From Spirosoma terrae (GTDB taxonomy: Bacteria; Bacteroidota; Bacteroidia; Cytophagales; Spirosomataceae): a DNA stretch of 64,000 nucleotides. This document shows positions 8,851 to 18,216 of this stretch, piece after piece. Made by a program: the position numbers and the translations under genes. The first letter of the stretch is position 1; each line of letters opens with the position of its first letter. The stretch covers positions 372,001-436,000 of the forward strand of contig NZ_JAAFZH010000001.1 in assembly GCF_010435915.1 (NCBI RefSeq), read 5' to 3'. The notes below the pieces were generated by a model that saw only the letters and a list, made by a program, of their open reading frames with translations, was not told where the DNA came from and did not search any database.

Positions 8851-10223
8851 TCGTTGTCGACGCGACTAAGTAAACTCCCGGCTATCATCCCAATCAGACT
8901 GGCGAACAAGCCCCAAAGCATGGGCGAAATGTCTGTGTCCAGGCCGAGACAGGCAAGCCAGACGAACAGGCCGATCCCCATCGACCAGAGGCACCCGGTT
9001 AATGTGGCCCGTTTCCAGTAAATACCGGCCGCTAACGGCACAAATAGAGAAACCAGGCTAAAAGCAGACGATTCGCCAACTAATTCAAAAATATTGGCAT
9101 CCCGCGTTGTACTCATCAACACGCAGACAACAGTAATGATAACAACTGCCCAGCGAATCGTTTTTAGCAGTGCCTGATCACTAATATTGGGTCGGAAAAA
9201 TTTGACGATATTTTCGCCAAAAACCGTTGACGGTGCCAGAATAGCCCCGCTCGATACGCTCAGAATGGCCGACGTAACGGCGCCAAAAAATAACACCTGT
9301 AGCGGTAAACCTCCGTGCCGCATCACCATATTGGGTATGATCAACTGATTATCCTTGGGTAAATCGGGATGAAGAATTTTGGCACTTAAGGCAATGAATA
9401 AAGGCAGCATCGCAATGGTCAGGTACATGCCTGACGCCAGGAAGGATGCCCGAACCGAGATTGTTTCAGTTTTGGCCGACATCACTCGCTGGAAAACATC
9501 CTGCTGGGGGATGGAGCCTAAGCCAATCGTAATCCAGGCCGCAAGATAAGCCAGCCAATCCTTGCCGGTCGGTTTGGGCAGGAAGCGGAAAAAATCGTCA
9601 GGTGTTTGTTTGTCTATCGTTGTCCAGCCACCTACTTCCTGCCAAAGCATAATGGCCAAAACAACCAGCGCTAGAATAATAATCAGGTTATGGAAGAAAT
9701 CGGTGACCGAAATAGACCACATCCCACCCAAGAGAGTATAGACCATGACGATGGCCGCACTCCCAATAACGCAGTACTCACGGGGAATATCAGTCACTAC
9801 GTTCAGCACAATGCCAATAGCGACTAGCTGAGCGGCTATCCAGCTGAAGTACGAAGGAATAACCATTAGAGCGGATAGCAATTCCGCTGATCGACCGTAT
9901 CGAATGCGAAAGTAATCGCAGAACGTCGTGATGTTTAGCCGGTAGAGAGGTCGCGAAAAGAAGGCTCCTACTAAAAACAGGCATAAGGATGAGCCAAAAG
10001 GCTCTTCAATAACAGCCAGCAGCCCTCCTTCAACGAACATAGCCGGAGCACCCATGATTGTTTCGGAACCAAACCAGGTCGCGAACGTAACAGAAGCGGC
10101 TAACAGTAATGGGAGGCCTCGTCCGGCCAGCACAAAATCCTGCGATGTAGTTACTTTTCGAGCTGCCCAGATACCAACCGCTACGTTGGAGAGGAGGTAA
10201 ATAGCAATGAGAGATATAAGCAT
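8847..10223 (-). CDS. Sodium:solute symporter (SSS family)
   Basis: 458 aa, about 13 predicted hydrophobic helices, with no soluble domain. Typical SSS features are LAGRGLPLLLAASVTFATWFGSETIMG near residues 33-58 (sodium-site region of helix TM1) and GLGSIPQQDVFQRVMSAKT near 220-250. It imports an organic solute with Na+; the substrate cannot be read from sequence. It is the last gene on the minus strand after the coiled-coil gene and myo-inositol oxygenase, so an inositol or glucuronate link is possible. A 97-bp gap made largely of a 17-bp-arm hairpin separates it from the gene upstream. Confidence 0.88.
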   Translation of the reverse strand: MLISLIAIYLLSNVAVGIWAARKVTTSQDFVLAGRGLPLLLAASVTFATWFGSETIMGAPAMFVEGGLLAVIEEPFGSSLCLFLVGAFFSRPLYRLNITTFCDYFRIRYGRSAELLSALMVIPSYFSWIAAQLVAIGIVLNVVTDIPREYCVIGSAAIVMVYTLLGGMWSISVTDFFHNLIIILALVVLAIMLWQEVGGWTTIDKQTPDDFFRFLPKPTGKDWLAYLAAWITIGLGSIPQQDVFQRVMSAKTETISVRASFLASGMYLTIAMLPLFIALSAKILHPDLPKDNQLIIPNMVMRHGGLPLQVLFFGAVTSAILSVSSGAILAPSTVFGENIVKFFRPNISDQALLKTIRWAVVIITVVCVLMSTTRDANIFELVGESSAFSLVSLFVPLAAGIYWKRATLTGCLWSMGIGLFVWLACLGLDTDISPMLWGLFASLIGMIAGSLLSRVDND

Positions 10224-10227
10224 CGGT

Positions 10228-10296
10228 ATAGCTAAAAAGCCGAATCACAAAGTACACAAGATTCTTGCGTACTCTGCGCTTCGGCTTTTTAGCTAT
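10228..10296. terminator. 17-bp-arm inverted repeat between two minus-strand genes
   Basis: 10228-10244 and 10280-10296 are exact reverse complements with a 35-nt loop. It follows the coiled-coil gene (stop 10321) and precedes the symporter start (10223). It may end the upstream transcript or shape the symporter leader. Confidence 0.65.
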
Positions 10297-10320
10297 TAGG
10301 ATTATAGCCTACAATTTATT

Positions 10321-10623
10321 TTAAGGCAATTTCTCGTGCAGGTAAGTCAAAACCAGTTGTAGTGTCTGCTTAATAGTACCTACATCCTGCTTAAGTTCCG
10401 CCACATCCTGTTTAAGTTCCGCCACATCCTGCTTGAGTTCAGTTATGTCGGCTTCCACTTTATCCAGTCGATGCTCTACCTTATCAAAACGAGCATTAAT
10501 CTGCTTAAATCCTTCATTTTGATCCTGCCGGATAGCGCGCACATCAACGGTTAGATCGGCTACGGCGCGGGCCGTTTTCAAGTTCTGACGCTCTACTTGC
10601 TCAATACGTTCTTCAAGATACAT
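10321..10623 (-). CDS. Small coiled-coil protein with heptad repeats
   Basis: 100 aa, almost entirely coiled coil. The heptad AELKQDV is repeated in tandem about three times (residues 66-86), preceded by DKVEHRLDKVEADITELKQDV, and ends with a hydrophobic tail LQLVLTYLHEKL. No catalytic motif or membrane segment is visible. It probably oligomerises; the function is unknown. Similar short coiled-coil proteins are widespread in Cytophagales and often annotated as hypothetical. Confidence 0.7.
   Translation of the reverse strand: MYLEERIEQVERQNLKTARAVADLTVDVRAIRQDQNEGFKQINARFDKVEHRLDKVEADITELKQDVAELKQDVAELKQDVGTIKQTLQLVLTYLHEKLP
10384..10446. repeat. 21-bp in-frame tandem repeat (three copies)
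   Basis: A 21-nt unit of the form ACATCCTGYTTRAGTTCCGCC recurs with a few substitutions inside the coiled-coil gene and encodes its heptad repeats. Copy number could change by slippage without breaking the frame. Confidence 0.8.
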
Positions 10624-10679
10624 GTAGATATAAATCTTCGGTGGATACTGTTTTCTTGAGCAAGGTTACTTATATGCAT

Positions 10680-11534
10680 TTACAATCGCAACGTATTGGG
10701 CAGATACTTTGCAATCAACTCTTCGTAGTAAGGCTTTAATTCGCTTACAACTGGTGGCTTTGGACTTTTTGAATACAGATCGTACGGGTTGAATTTGCGG
10801 ACCCATTTAAACATTTCGTGGTCATGCTCGTCCATTAAATGCGTATAGGCTTCTTCACGGTGTTGCGAATAGAACGAGTGATAGCGCATCATGTATAGAG
10901 CAGGCTCAGGCATATAATCCTTCATGATCTGATACAGATACTCGTCGTGGCCCCAGGACATATGTACGTTACGTAGGCCACAGTTAGGCTCATAAACGCC
11001 GTACTTTGTGTTGTAGCGTTCGTCGCGGCTGTCCGGGTTATTCGCAAAATATTCAGGATAAACAATTTTATCGGAATGGGCGCATCCAACCGGGAACGTA
11101 TCGCCAACCACAGCCCATTGTGGTTCGCCGAAGAGACACAGCACTTTGCCCATATCGTGCAAAAAGCCGGTTAGTACAAACCAATCGGGATGGCCATCGG
11201 CTCGGATCGCTTCGGAGGTTTGTAGTAGGTGCTGAAGCTGATCGAGATCAGTATCGGGATCAGAGTCATCAACCAGCGTGTTTAAAAATTCTGCAATTCC
11301 CCAAACGGGTAGTTCTTTCTTGTCGAATTTTAAAAACTCACGCTCCTTCTCCAACACGAAATCGTAGGTCTGGTACGTGTGATTAAGCCGATAGAATTCC
11401 CGAACCGTGTCACGCTCTGGAGAATCGTAGTTGCGGTATTCTTCTTTTGATTTATGCTCAGGCTCTGGGTAGCGACTTAATAGATCGTCTTCCCACACAT
11501 CAAGGCTAGAAAGGGGTGCGTTTTCGCTTATCAT
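10680..11534 (-). CDS. Inositol oxygenase (MIOX)
   Basis: 284 aa, close to the 285 aa of the human enzyme. It is a di-iron oxygenase that cleaves myo-inositol with O2 to D-glucuronate. All six iron ligands of the family can be placed: H102 (HLLQTSEAIR), H126-D127 (GFLHDMGKV), H196 (SWGHDEYL), H219 (MRYHSFYSQH) and D252 (FNPYDLYSK). The family is well known in eukaryotes and occurs in some Bacteroidota. Neighbours are a coiled-coil protein (downstream) and, upstream, a serine hydrolase and an SSS symporter, consistent with uptake and breakdown of inositol. Confidence 0.95.
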   Translation of the reverse strand: MISENAPLSSLDVWEDDLLSRYPEPEHKSKEEYRNYDSPERDTVREFYRLNHTYQTYDFVLEKEREFLKFDKKELPVWGIAEFLNTLVDDSDPDTDLDQLQHLLQTSEAIRADGHPDWFVLTGFLHDMGKVLCLFGEPQWAVVGDTFPVGCAHSDKIVYPEYFANNPDSRDERYNTKYGVYEPNCGLRNVHMSWGHDEYLYQIMKDYMPEPALYMMRYHSFYSQHREEAYTHLMDEHDHEMFKWVRKFNPYDLYSKSPKPPVVSELKPYYEELIAKYLPNTLRL

Positions 11535-11615
11535 GTCTAAGTGAAAGAATTTACAGTAAATCTCTAAAATTTATTGCTGATAACCAATAGAATAGGCTGA
11601 GTGTTGGCAAGGATT

Positions 11616-12707
11616 CTACTGAGTAAGTTCATCCAGCCTGAGTATGGCTGCTACGTTTGGGTAGCCTGCCTCCGATAAAAGATGGGTTATCGCTTCAGCA
11701 TTGGCTTTATTAGTGGCTCTGTTAGCAAAATAAGCCATCAGAAATCGCTTTTTGGGTATAAACACTACGTAGTTATTAAAACCGCAGGTACTACCAGAAT
11801 GAAACAAAATTGGATCAGATGGCTGTCTGTAAAACCAACCCGCTCCGTAATAACTGTCTGGTGCTGACGAAATGGGTTTGCCTGTACGAATCAACGTAGT
11901 AGTTAGGTCTGGTAATGTATTGTTTGCTAAGGCTTCGATCCATTTCCTGTAATCGTCCAGAGACGTGTAAACGCCACCATCTCCTTTTGTGGCACTCGTT
12001 ACGCTCTGGTCTGAGAACGTGAACGTATCATTTTTGTCCAGTCTATAACCCATTGCCCGGTTCGGGATGGATTGACTAGCTTCGTAGACGATGGATCGCG
12101 TCATGTTTAATGGCCGAAAAATCCGCTCCTTAACAAACGTAGCGTAGGGTTTTCCTGATACTCGTTCAATAATCAAGGCTAATAAGCAATAAGCGGAATT
12201 GCTATATCGAAACTGGCTACCGGGTTCGAAATACAGTGAGTCGCGGTTTTTTAGTAGCGTCAGTACGTCGGCATCCAATACTTGTTTCTGCTGGTTTGGA
12301 TCCATAGCGGACTCATAGTCCAATAATCCCGACGAATGCGTAAGCATATGTCTGACCAGAACGTTTCGCCCAACAGTACCCGTAAACTCAGGGAAGAAGC
12401 GAAGGAGTGGGTCGTCCAGAGATAGCTTTCCGCCTTTTTCCAGGAGCAATATGCCCATAGCCGTAAACTGCTTCGAAACGGAAGCCATTCGGAAATTAGT
12501 TTCAGACGTAATGGCTGATTTCAGGTTAACATTCGCCAAGCCGTAGCCCTTACTGTATATTTCTTTCCCATCAATCATCACGATTAGAGCCGAGCCTGGC
12601 TGATTGGCCTTTGCGGTCGATTGCATAAGCGAATCGAGCCGGGTCGCTAACTGCGCACTGGCTGAGATGGACATAAGAAGCAGGCTGGCGACAAGGAACT
12701 TAGTCAT
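11616..12707 (-). CDS. Secreted class C beta-lactamase-fold serine hydrolase
   Basis: 363 aa with a signal peptide (first 18-20 residues, cleavage near SASAQ). It has the penicillin-binding/beta-lactamase-type active site: S76-V-S-K79, Y168-S-N170 and H303-S-G305 in place of KTG. Most such proteins are esterases or D-amino-acid peptidases rather than antibiotic-resistance enzymes. It begins 6 bases after the stop of the SSS symporter, so the two are one transcription unit. Confidence 0.85.
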   Translation of the reverse strand: MTKFLVASLLLMSISASAQLATRLDSLMQSTAKANQPGSALIVMIDGKEIYSKGYGLANVNLKSAITSETNFRMASVSKQFTAMGILLLEKGGKLSLDDPLLRFFPEFTGTVGRNVLVRHMLTHSSGLLDYESAMDPNQQKQVLDADVLTLLKNRDSLYFEPGSQFRYSNSAYCLLALIIERVSGKPYATFVKERIFRPLNMTRSIVYEASQSIPNRAMGYRLDKNDTFTFSDQSVTSATKGDGGVYTSLDDYRKWIEALANNTLPDLTTTLIRTGKPISSAPDSYYGAGWFYRQPSDPILFHSGSTCGFNNYVVFIPKKRFLMAYFANRATNKANAEAITHLLSEAGYPNVAAILRLDELTQ

Positions 12708-12713
12708 TGGAGT

Positions 12714-14348
12714 TTACCAGAATACGGCATATAGTATTGCCAAAATACTGAAAATTCCCACTGAGCCAATAACGAATGAGGGGGCTACCCGAAACATCTG
12801 TCGATCCATAATTACCCCTTTAACTTTGGTTGGGACGCTGTCCGTTAAAGAGACAATAACCATCAGGGCCATATCGATGCAAAAGACGAGGGTGGTGCGA
12901 TGAAGAAAAGGAATCGGGTCTGACTCAATACCAACTACGTTCGTGATTTCCGGCCAGAATTTTAGTAGTGTGGACAGGGGAATTGTTAGAATTGCTACGG
13001 TCAGGGCAGCCCGGTTGGTGGCCCGTTTCCAGAAGAATCCCAACAAAAAGATGGCGAAAACGCCCGGTGTGATAAAGTTGGTGTATTCCTGAATGTATTG
13101 ATACACCTGATCGAGGGAGCGTAGTAACGGCGCAATGGTAATGGCGATAGCAAAAGCCACGACTACAGCCCATCGGCCAACATTGACCAGCTTTTGTTCT
13201 GATGCATTTTTATCAACGTATTTCTTGTAGAGATCAAGCGTAAAAATCGTCGAGATTGAGTTGCACTTTCCGGCTAGCGAAGCCACTACAGCTGCCGTTA
13301 AAGCTGCAAAAGCCAGCCCTTTCATGCCGACCGGTAATAAATTCATCAGGACCGGATATGCGTGATCTGGCTTCACTACGCCCGATGCATCCGTCATGGC
13401 CTCGCGGAAAGGCCCATTCTGATAGAGAACATACGCAGCAATACCTGGAACTACCACAATTAGGGGAATCATTAATTTCAAAAAAGCAGCAAAGAGAATA
13501 CCGCTACGTGCTGTTTTCAGATCGGCGCCTAATGCTCGTTGGATGATGTACTGATTGCAGCCCCAGTACGAAAAATTATTGATCCACATACCACCTGTTA
13601 CTAGTGCCATTCCAGGTAGGGCGTCGTAATGCGGATGCCCTTTGGGCAAAAACATATGAAAATGACTGTCGGCCTGCTGACGTAGCGTTAATAAGCCATT
13701 CCATACACTGCCTGTTCCTGTCTGCTCCGCAACCAGTTGTAAGGCCAGATACGTAACAACTAATCCGCCAAAAACCAGGACGATCACCTGAATCACATCC
13801 GTATAGCCAATTACTTTCATGCCACCTAACGTAATGAAAATGGCGAAAATAGCCAGCCCAAACGTGCACGCCATAAAGGAAACGCCCGTTAAGGATTCGA
13901 TAGCGATGGCCCCAAGGTAGAGGATAGATGTTAGATTGACCAGTACGTAAACAACCAGCCAGAACACGGCCAGAATAGTACTTACCGTATCACTATACCG
14001 TTGCGCCAGAAACTGAGGCATGGTGTAGATATGATTCCTAAGATAGATTGGTATAAAATAGATCGCGACAATAACAAGTGTTGCCGCTGCGAACCATTCG
14101 TACGATGAAATGGCGAGTCCCATCGCGAAACCAGAGCCAGCCATTCCGATGAAATGTTCGGCTGAAATATTGGAGGCAATCAGTGATGCGCCAATTGCCC
14201 ACCAGGTTAAGGCGCCTTCGGCGAGAAAAAAGTCGGTCGTGCTGGTGGTAGCGGATCGCCGTCGTTGATAAACCCAATAACCGTAGCCAACGACTACAAA
14301 TAAATAAATGAAAAAAACGATATAGTCAGCGGTGGCCAGGTGGTTCAT
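12714..14348 (-). CDS. Sodium:solute symporter, SGLT-like
   Basis: 544 aa, about 14 hydrophobic helices. SGLT-type features include LTWWAIGASLIASNISAEHFIG near residues 50-70, MWINNFSYWGCNQYIIQRALGA and FAALTAAVVASLAGKCNSISTIFTLDLY. Family members import sugars, inositols or vitamins with Na+. I chose ATG 14348 (MNHLATADYIV); a longer frame to 14393 would run into the upstream terminator. Because the next cluster gene but one is inositol oxygenase, inositol or a related polyol is a fair guess, not shown. Confidence 0.88.
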   Translation of the reverse strand: MNHLATADYIVFFIYLFVVVGYGYWVYQRRRSATTSTTDFFLAEGALTWWAIGASLIASNISAEHFIGMAGSGFAMGLAISSYEWFAAATLVIVAIYFIPIYLRNHIYTMPQFLAQRYSDTVSTILAVFWLVVYVLVNLTSILYLGAIAIESLTGVSFMACTFGLAIFAIFITLGGMKVIGYTDVIQVIVLVFGGLVVTYLALQLVAEQTGTGSVWNGLLTLRQQADSHFHMFLPKGHPHYDALPGMALVTGGMWINNFSYWGCNQYIIQRALGADLKTARSGILFAAFLKLMIPLIVVVPGIAAYVLYQNGPFREAMTDASGVVKPDHAYPVLMNLLPVGMKGLAFAALTAAVVASLAGKCNSISTIFTLDLYKKYVDKNASEQKLVNVGRWAVVVAFAIAITIAPLLRSLDQVYQYIQEYTNFITPGVFAIFLLGFFWKRATNRAALTVAILTIPLSTLLKFWPEITNVVGIESDPIPFLHRTTLVFCIDMALMVIVSLTDSVPTKVKGVIMDRQMFRVAPSFVIGSVGIFSILAILYAVFW

Positions 14349-14360
14349 TGGGGTAGCAAT

Positions 14361-14403
14361 AAAAAAGGGTGTCTTGGCTACAAAGCAAGACACCCTTTTT
14401 TTA
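14361..14403. terminator. Terminator between accC and the SSS symporter gene
   Basis: Arms 14361-14376 and 14386-14402 pair perfectly over 16 bp and are flanked by A and T runs. It would end the minus-strand accBC transcript just before the symporter gene. Confidence 0.85.
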
Positions 14404-14426
14404 TACCAGTTAACTAATCCGAAAAA

Positions 14427-15770
14427 CTACAACTTGCTGAAATCGAAGGTTTCGAGGAAGGCAGTTGTAAAATGTCCGGATTTAAAGCCTGGGTCATCCA
14501 TCAGCTTGATATGGAAGGGAATAGTTGTCTTAATTCCTTCGATAACAAACTCCTGCAAAGCCCGCTTCATCCGCGTAATCACTTCTTCCCGCGACTGACC
14601 CGATACGATCAGTTTCGCGATCATCGAGTCGTAGTTAGGCGGAATCGTGTAGCCTGTATATACGTGACTATCTACCCGAACACCGTGTCCGCCCGGCATG
14701 TGTAGCACCGTAATTTTACCAGGAGATGGACGGAAGCCATTGGCCGGATCTTCGGCGTTAATACGGCATTCCATAGCGTAGAGCTTTGGTGTGTAGTTGC
14801 GGCCCGAAATTTCAACACCAGCCGCCACTTTGATCTGCTCTTTAATCAGGTCGAAATCCGTTACTTCTTCGGTAATAGGGTGTTCAACCTGAATCCGGGT
14901 GTTCATTTCCATGAAATAGAACTTCCCGTGTTTATCGACCAGGAATTCAACGGTTCCGGCACCTTCATAGCCGATTGCCTGAGCCCCTTTAATGGCTGCC
15001 TGACCCATTTCTTCCCGAAGTTCTGGTGAAATAATGGGCGAAGGGGTTTCTTCAACCAACTTCTGGTGACGGCGTTGAATAGAGCAATCGCGTTCAGAGA
15101 GGTGGCAAACTTTACCGAACTGGTCGCCTACAATCTGAATCTCAATATGGCGAGGTTCTTCAACGAACTTCTCCAGATATAAGCCATCGTTACCAAAAGC
15201 GGCACCCGCTTCAGTACGAGCGTCGTTCCAGGCTTTTTCAAAGTCACTCTCCGAACGGATAATTCGCATCCCACGACCACCACCACCAGCTGTAGCCTTG
15301 ATGATGACCGGATACCCCATTTCGGCCGACAGTTTTTTGCCCTGCTCAATCGATTCCAGCAAGCCTTCTGAGCCAGGAATAACCGGAACGCCAGCCAATT
15401 TCATGGTTGCCTTGGCCGTAGCCTTGTCGCCCATAGAGTTGATTTGGTCTGCAGTAGCACCAATAAACTTGATGCCATAGTCGGCGCAGATTTGTGAAAA
15501 CTCAGCGTTTTCCGACAAAAAACCGTAGCCAGGGTGAATAGCATCAGCGCCAGTTACTTCGGCAGCAGAAATAATGCTGGGGATGCTTAAATAAGACTGT
15601 TTACTAACCGGTGGCCCAATACAGACCGCTTCATCAGCAAATCGTACGTGTAGGCTATCACGATCGGCGGTCGAATAGACTGCTACCGTTTTGATACCCA
15701 TCTCGCGGCAGGTACGGATAATCCGCAGTGCAATTTCTCCCCGGTTAGCGATTAATATTTTTTTGAACAT
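14427..15770 (-). CDS. accC: Acetyl-CoA carboxylase biotin carboxylase subunit
   Basis: 447 aa, standard length. It carboxylates the biotin on BCCP with bicarbonate and ATP, the first step of fatty acid synthesis. Visible are the N-terminal [24 protein letters not shown], the ATP-grasp glycine loop [13 protein letters not shown] (about 160), the HIEIQIVGD and [16 protein letters not shown] stretches, and [18 protein letters not shown] with the catalytic Glu/Asn/Arg cluster. It is the last gene of the lipid operon, 86 bases after accB. Confidence 0.97.
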   Translation of the reverse strand: MFKKILIANRGEIALRIIRTCREMGIKTVAVYSTADRDSLHVRFADEAVCIGPPVSKQSYLSIPSIISAAEVTGADAIHPGYGFLSENAEFSQICADYGIKFIGATADQINSMGDKATAKATMKLAGVPVIPGSEGLLESIEQGKKLSAEMGYPVIIKATAGGGGRGMRIIRSESDFEKAWNDARTEAGAAFGNDGLYLEKFVEEPRHIEIQIVGDQFGKVCHLSERDCSIQRRHQKLVEETPSPIISPELREEMGQAAIKGAQAIGYEGAGTVEFLVDKHGKFYFMEMNTRIQVEHPITEEVTDFDLIKEQIKVAAGVEISGRNYTPKLYAMECRINAEDPANGFRPSPGKITVLHMPGGHGVRVDSHVYTGYTIPPNYDSMIAKLIVSGQSREEVITRMKRALQEFVIEGIKTTIPFHIKLMDDPGFKSGHFTTAFLETFDFSKL

Positions 15771-15856
15771 GAAAATTCCAGTTTACAGTTGACAGATTTT
15801 CGTTTTCAGTTAGTTCTAGTGAGAAGACTGAAGGCTGAAAGCTGAAAACTGAAGAC
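15771..15856 (-). repeat. Low-complexity spacer with inverted repeat between accB and accC
   Basis: The spacer is built from variants of CTGAAAACTGAAGACT and GTTTACAGTTGACAG. Bases 15802-15809 and 15842-15849 are complementary. It resembles other spacers in this operon. Confidence 0.5.
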
Positions 15857-16348
15857 TTAATTAGGTTCTACCAAAAATAACGGCTGGTCGTACTCAACCG
15901 GCGTCGCATTTTCAACGAGCACCTTCACGATACGTCCGGATACTTCCGACTCGATTTCGTTGAAAAGCTTCATCGCTTCAATAATACAAACCACTTTTCC
16001 TTCACTCACACTGTCTCCGATTTCAACGAAAGCTGGTGTTTCCGGGTTGGATGAGCGATAGAAGGTACCGATCATTGGTGATTTGATAGTAACGTAATTG
16101 GACGTATCAGCCTTAGGGGCTGCTACTACGGCCGGAGTGGCAGTGGCTACCTGAGGCTGCGCTGCCGGAGCGGAAACAGGGGCTGCCGGAGCAGAAGCTA
16201 CTGGTGCCGGAGCGGAAACAGGAGTTGCCGGTGCGGCTGCTCCGTACCGTTTTACGCTGATTTTAAGATCAGTCGTTTCAATGTTTACTTCATCTAATCC
16301 AGATTGTGAGATGAAGTCGATTAGTTGCTGAATGTCTTTTGTGTTCAT
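15857..16348 (-). CDS. accB: Biotin carboxyl carrier protein (BCCP)
   Basis: 163 aa. Carries the biotin that shuttles CO2 between AccC and the carboxyltransferase. The N-terminal helix-rich part (1-35) is followed by an Ala/Pro-rich linker (37-78) and the C-terminal biotinyl domain with the thumb-containing loop and the attachment site EAMK127LF. Upstream of accC and downstream of efp. Confidence 0.96.
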   Translation of the reverse strand: MNTKDIQQLIDFISQSGLDEVNIETTDLKISVKRYGAAAPATPVSAPAPVASAPAAPVSAPAAQPQVATATPAVVAAPKADTSNYVTIKSPMIGTFYRSSNPETPAFVEIGDSVSEGKVVCIIEAMKLFNEIESEVSGRIVKVLVENATPVEYDQPLFLVEPN

Positions 16349-16458
16349 AGCTTTTGAATGATGACAGGGTCGGGTCGCCGGAGCGATTATGAATTATGAA
16401 TGATTAAGAATCGACAATCACTACTACGGATCGTTCACATTCATCATTCCTCAAAAAC

Positions 16459-17022
16459 TTATTTCACGCGTTCTACATATTCCCGCGTACGGGTATCCAC
16501 TTTAATTTTTTCGCCAGAGTCAATAAAAAGAGGCACCATGATTTTAGCACCAGACTCAACTTCAACCCGTTTTTTGGGGCTATTGGCGGTATCTCCCTTA
16601 ATACCGGGTTCGGCATAAGTAACTTCCAGTTCAACGAATGGCGGTAATTCGCACGATAGAGGAACTTCGTTTTCGGCGTTGATCAGAATTTCCACTTCCT
16701 GACCTTCTTTCATCAGATCGGCTCCATCAACCAGTTTTTCGTCGATGTTAATCTGATCGAAGGTTTCCTGATCCATAAAGTTGAAGCCAGTTTCGTCTTT
16801 GTAGAGGAATTGAAATTTTCGGCGCTCGACTCGAACCGGATAAATGTTTACGCCTGAGTTGAATGTATTATCGATAACCCGGCCCGTAGTTAAACTTTTC
16901 AGTTTTGTACGTACAAAGGCTGCTCCTTTGCCAGGTTTCACGTGTTGAAACTCGGTAATTTGAAAAAGGTCGTGATTAAAGTTTATGACCAGTCCATTGC
17001 GGATATCTGCGGTCGTCGCCAT
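16459..17022 (-). CDS. efp: Translation elongation factor P
   Basis: 187 aa, the usual length. EF-P relieves ribosome stalling at polyproline stretches. The three beta-barrel domains are recognisable; the modified-loop lysine corresponds to K32 in HVKPGKGAAF. The C-terminus ends in GEKIKVDTRTREYVERV as in the family. Its position between fabH and accB is a known conserved arrangement in Bacteroidota. Confidence 0.97.
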   Translation of the reverse strand: MATTADIRNGLVINFNHDLFQITEFQHVKPGKGAAFVRTKLKSLTTGRVIDNTFNSGVNIYPVRVERRKFQFLYKDETGFNFMDQETFDQINIDEKLVDGADLMKEGQEVEILINAENEVPLSCELPPFVELEVTYAEPGIKGDTANSPKKRVEVESGAKIMVPLFIDSGEKIKVDTRTREYVERVK

Positions 17023-17056
17023 TACTTAATAAATTGTTTGTAGTTCGTAGTTTAAC

Positions 17057-17117
17057 GTTTGCTGTTTATTGTGAATGCACTTGTTTCGAATCGATTACAA
17101 ATGTATAAACGGCAAAC
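17057..17117 (-). repeat. Imperfect inverted repeat in efp-fabH spacer
   Basis: 17057-17069 and 17105-17117 are complementary at 12 of 13 positions. The spacer is AT-rich and made of words such as GTAGTTCGTAGTTT and TATAAACGGCAAAC. Confidence 0.5.
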
Positions 17118-17131
17118 AGACTAACTCAGTT

Positions 17132-18115
17132 TTAATACGCCCACTTGACGTAAGCAGCTCCCCAGGTAAAGCCACCACCAAAGGCAGCCAGAACCAGGTT
17201 ATCTCCCTTCTTCAGTTTTGATTCGTAATCAAACAGGCAGAGCGGAATGGTCGCTGCGGTGGTATTGCCATACTTGTGGATATTCATCATGACTTTGTCC
17301 GGCTCGATACCCATTCGGTTCGCCGTAGCGTCAATGATTCGTTTATTGGCCTGGTGCGGTACCAGCCAGGCTACATCGTTGCCTGATAACTGATTGCGCT
17401 CCATGATTTCAGCCGATACGTCGGCCATGTTTTTAACCGCGAATTTGAACACCGCCGGTCCGTCCTGATAGACGTAGTGCCAGCGTTTTTCAACGGTTTC
17501 GTGGGTGGGTGGATAACGGCTGCCACCTGCTTTTTGAAAGAGATGGTTCTGTCCAATACCGTCTGATTTGATAATCGAATCAAGTATGCCTACGCCCTCA
17601 TCATTCGGCTCCAGCATAACGGCCCCCGCACCATCACCAAACAAAACGCAGGTTGTGCGATCAGTATAATCGGTAATGGCCGACATTTTATCAGCTCCGA
17701 CAACCACAACTTTTTTGTACTTGCCAGTCTCAATAAATTGTGTACCAATAGTTAGTGCGTACAGAAAGCCGGAACAGGCTGCCTGAATGTCGAAACTGCC
17801 AACGTTACGAATGCCAACCATGTCGCAGATAAGATTCGCCGTACACGGGAATACGTAATCAGGCGTAGTGGTGGCGCAAATTAGCAAATCTACTTCGGCT
17901 GGCCTGATATTGAGTTTTTCGAGTAATCCAGCAACTGCTTTCGCACCCATGTGAGAGGAGCCCATTCCCTCGCCTTTCAGAATATGACGTTCTTTAATCC
18001 CCGTACGGGTCGTAATCCATTCGTCACTCGTATCTACCATACGTTCCAACTCTGCATTGGTTAACACGTAATCGGGAACGTAGCCGTGGATTCCTGTTAT
18101 GGCAGCTTTACTCAT
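17132..18115 (-). CDS. fabH: Beta-ketoacyl-ACP synthase III
   Basis: 327 aa. Condenses acetyl-CoA with malonyl-ACP to start fatty acid elongation. The catalytic triad is visible: C114 ([10 protein letters not shown]), H254 (VPHQANKR) and N284 ([10 protein letters not shown]). I chose ATG 18115 ([17 protein letters not shown]); the longer frame adds five residues with no family match. Lies between plsX and efp. Confidence 0.97.
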   Translation of the reverse strand: MSKAAITGIHGYVPDYVLTNAELERMVDTSDEWITTRTGIKERHILKGEGMGSSHMGAKAVAGLLEKLNIRPAEVDLLICATTTPDYVFPCTANLICDMVGIRNVGSFDIQAACSGFLYALTIGTQFIETGKYKKVVVVGADKMSAITDYTDRTTCVLFGDGAGAVMLEPNDEGVGILDSIIKSDGIGQNHLFQKAGGSRYPPTHETVEKRWHYVYQDGPAVFKFAVKNMADVSAEIMERNQLSGNDVAWLVPHQANKRIIDATANRMGIEPDKVMMNIHKYGNTTAATIPLCLFDYESKLKKGDNLVLAAFGGGFTWGAAYVKWAY

Positions 18116-18135
18116 AAGTTGGTGGTACAAAAAGA

Positions 18136-18204
18136 GTTTATAGTTTACGGTTTATAGCTTTCTTGGTTTATGATATCAATGAATCGAGTATGAAACCTAT
18201 AAAC
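18136..18204 (-). repeat. Inverted repeat in plsX-fabH spacer
   Basis: 18136-18143 (GTTTATAG) and 18197-18204 (CTATAAAC) are complementary; GTTTATAG is repeated again at 18150-18157. The same word appears in the 558-641 hairpin. Confidence 0.5.
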
Positions 18205-18216
18205 TGGAAACTTAAA

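Noticed and set aside
10384-10446. Short tandem repeat as a possible CRISPR or origin iteron
   Set aside because: It is inside a coding frame and encodes coiled-coil heptads; units are contiguous without spacers.
11006-11386. 126-codon open frame opposite the inositol oxygenase
   Set aside because: Overlaps the iron-ligand region of a well-recognised enzyme on the other strand; biased composition, no homology seen.
11616-12707. An antibiotic-resistance class C beta-lactamase
   Set aside because: It has SVSK and YSN but HSG instead of KTG, and the wider family is mostly esterases and peptidases; no resistance context is seen.
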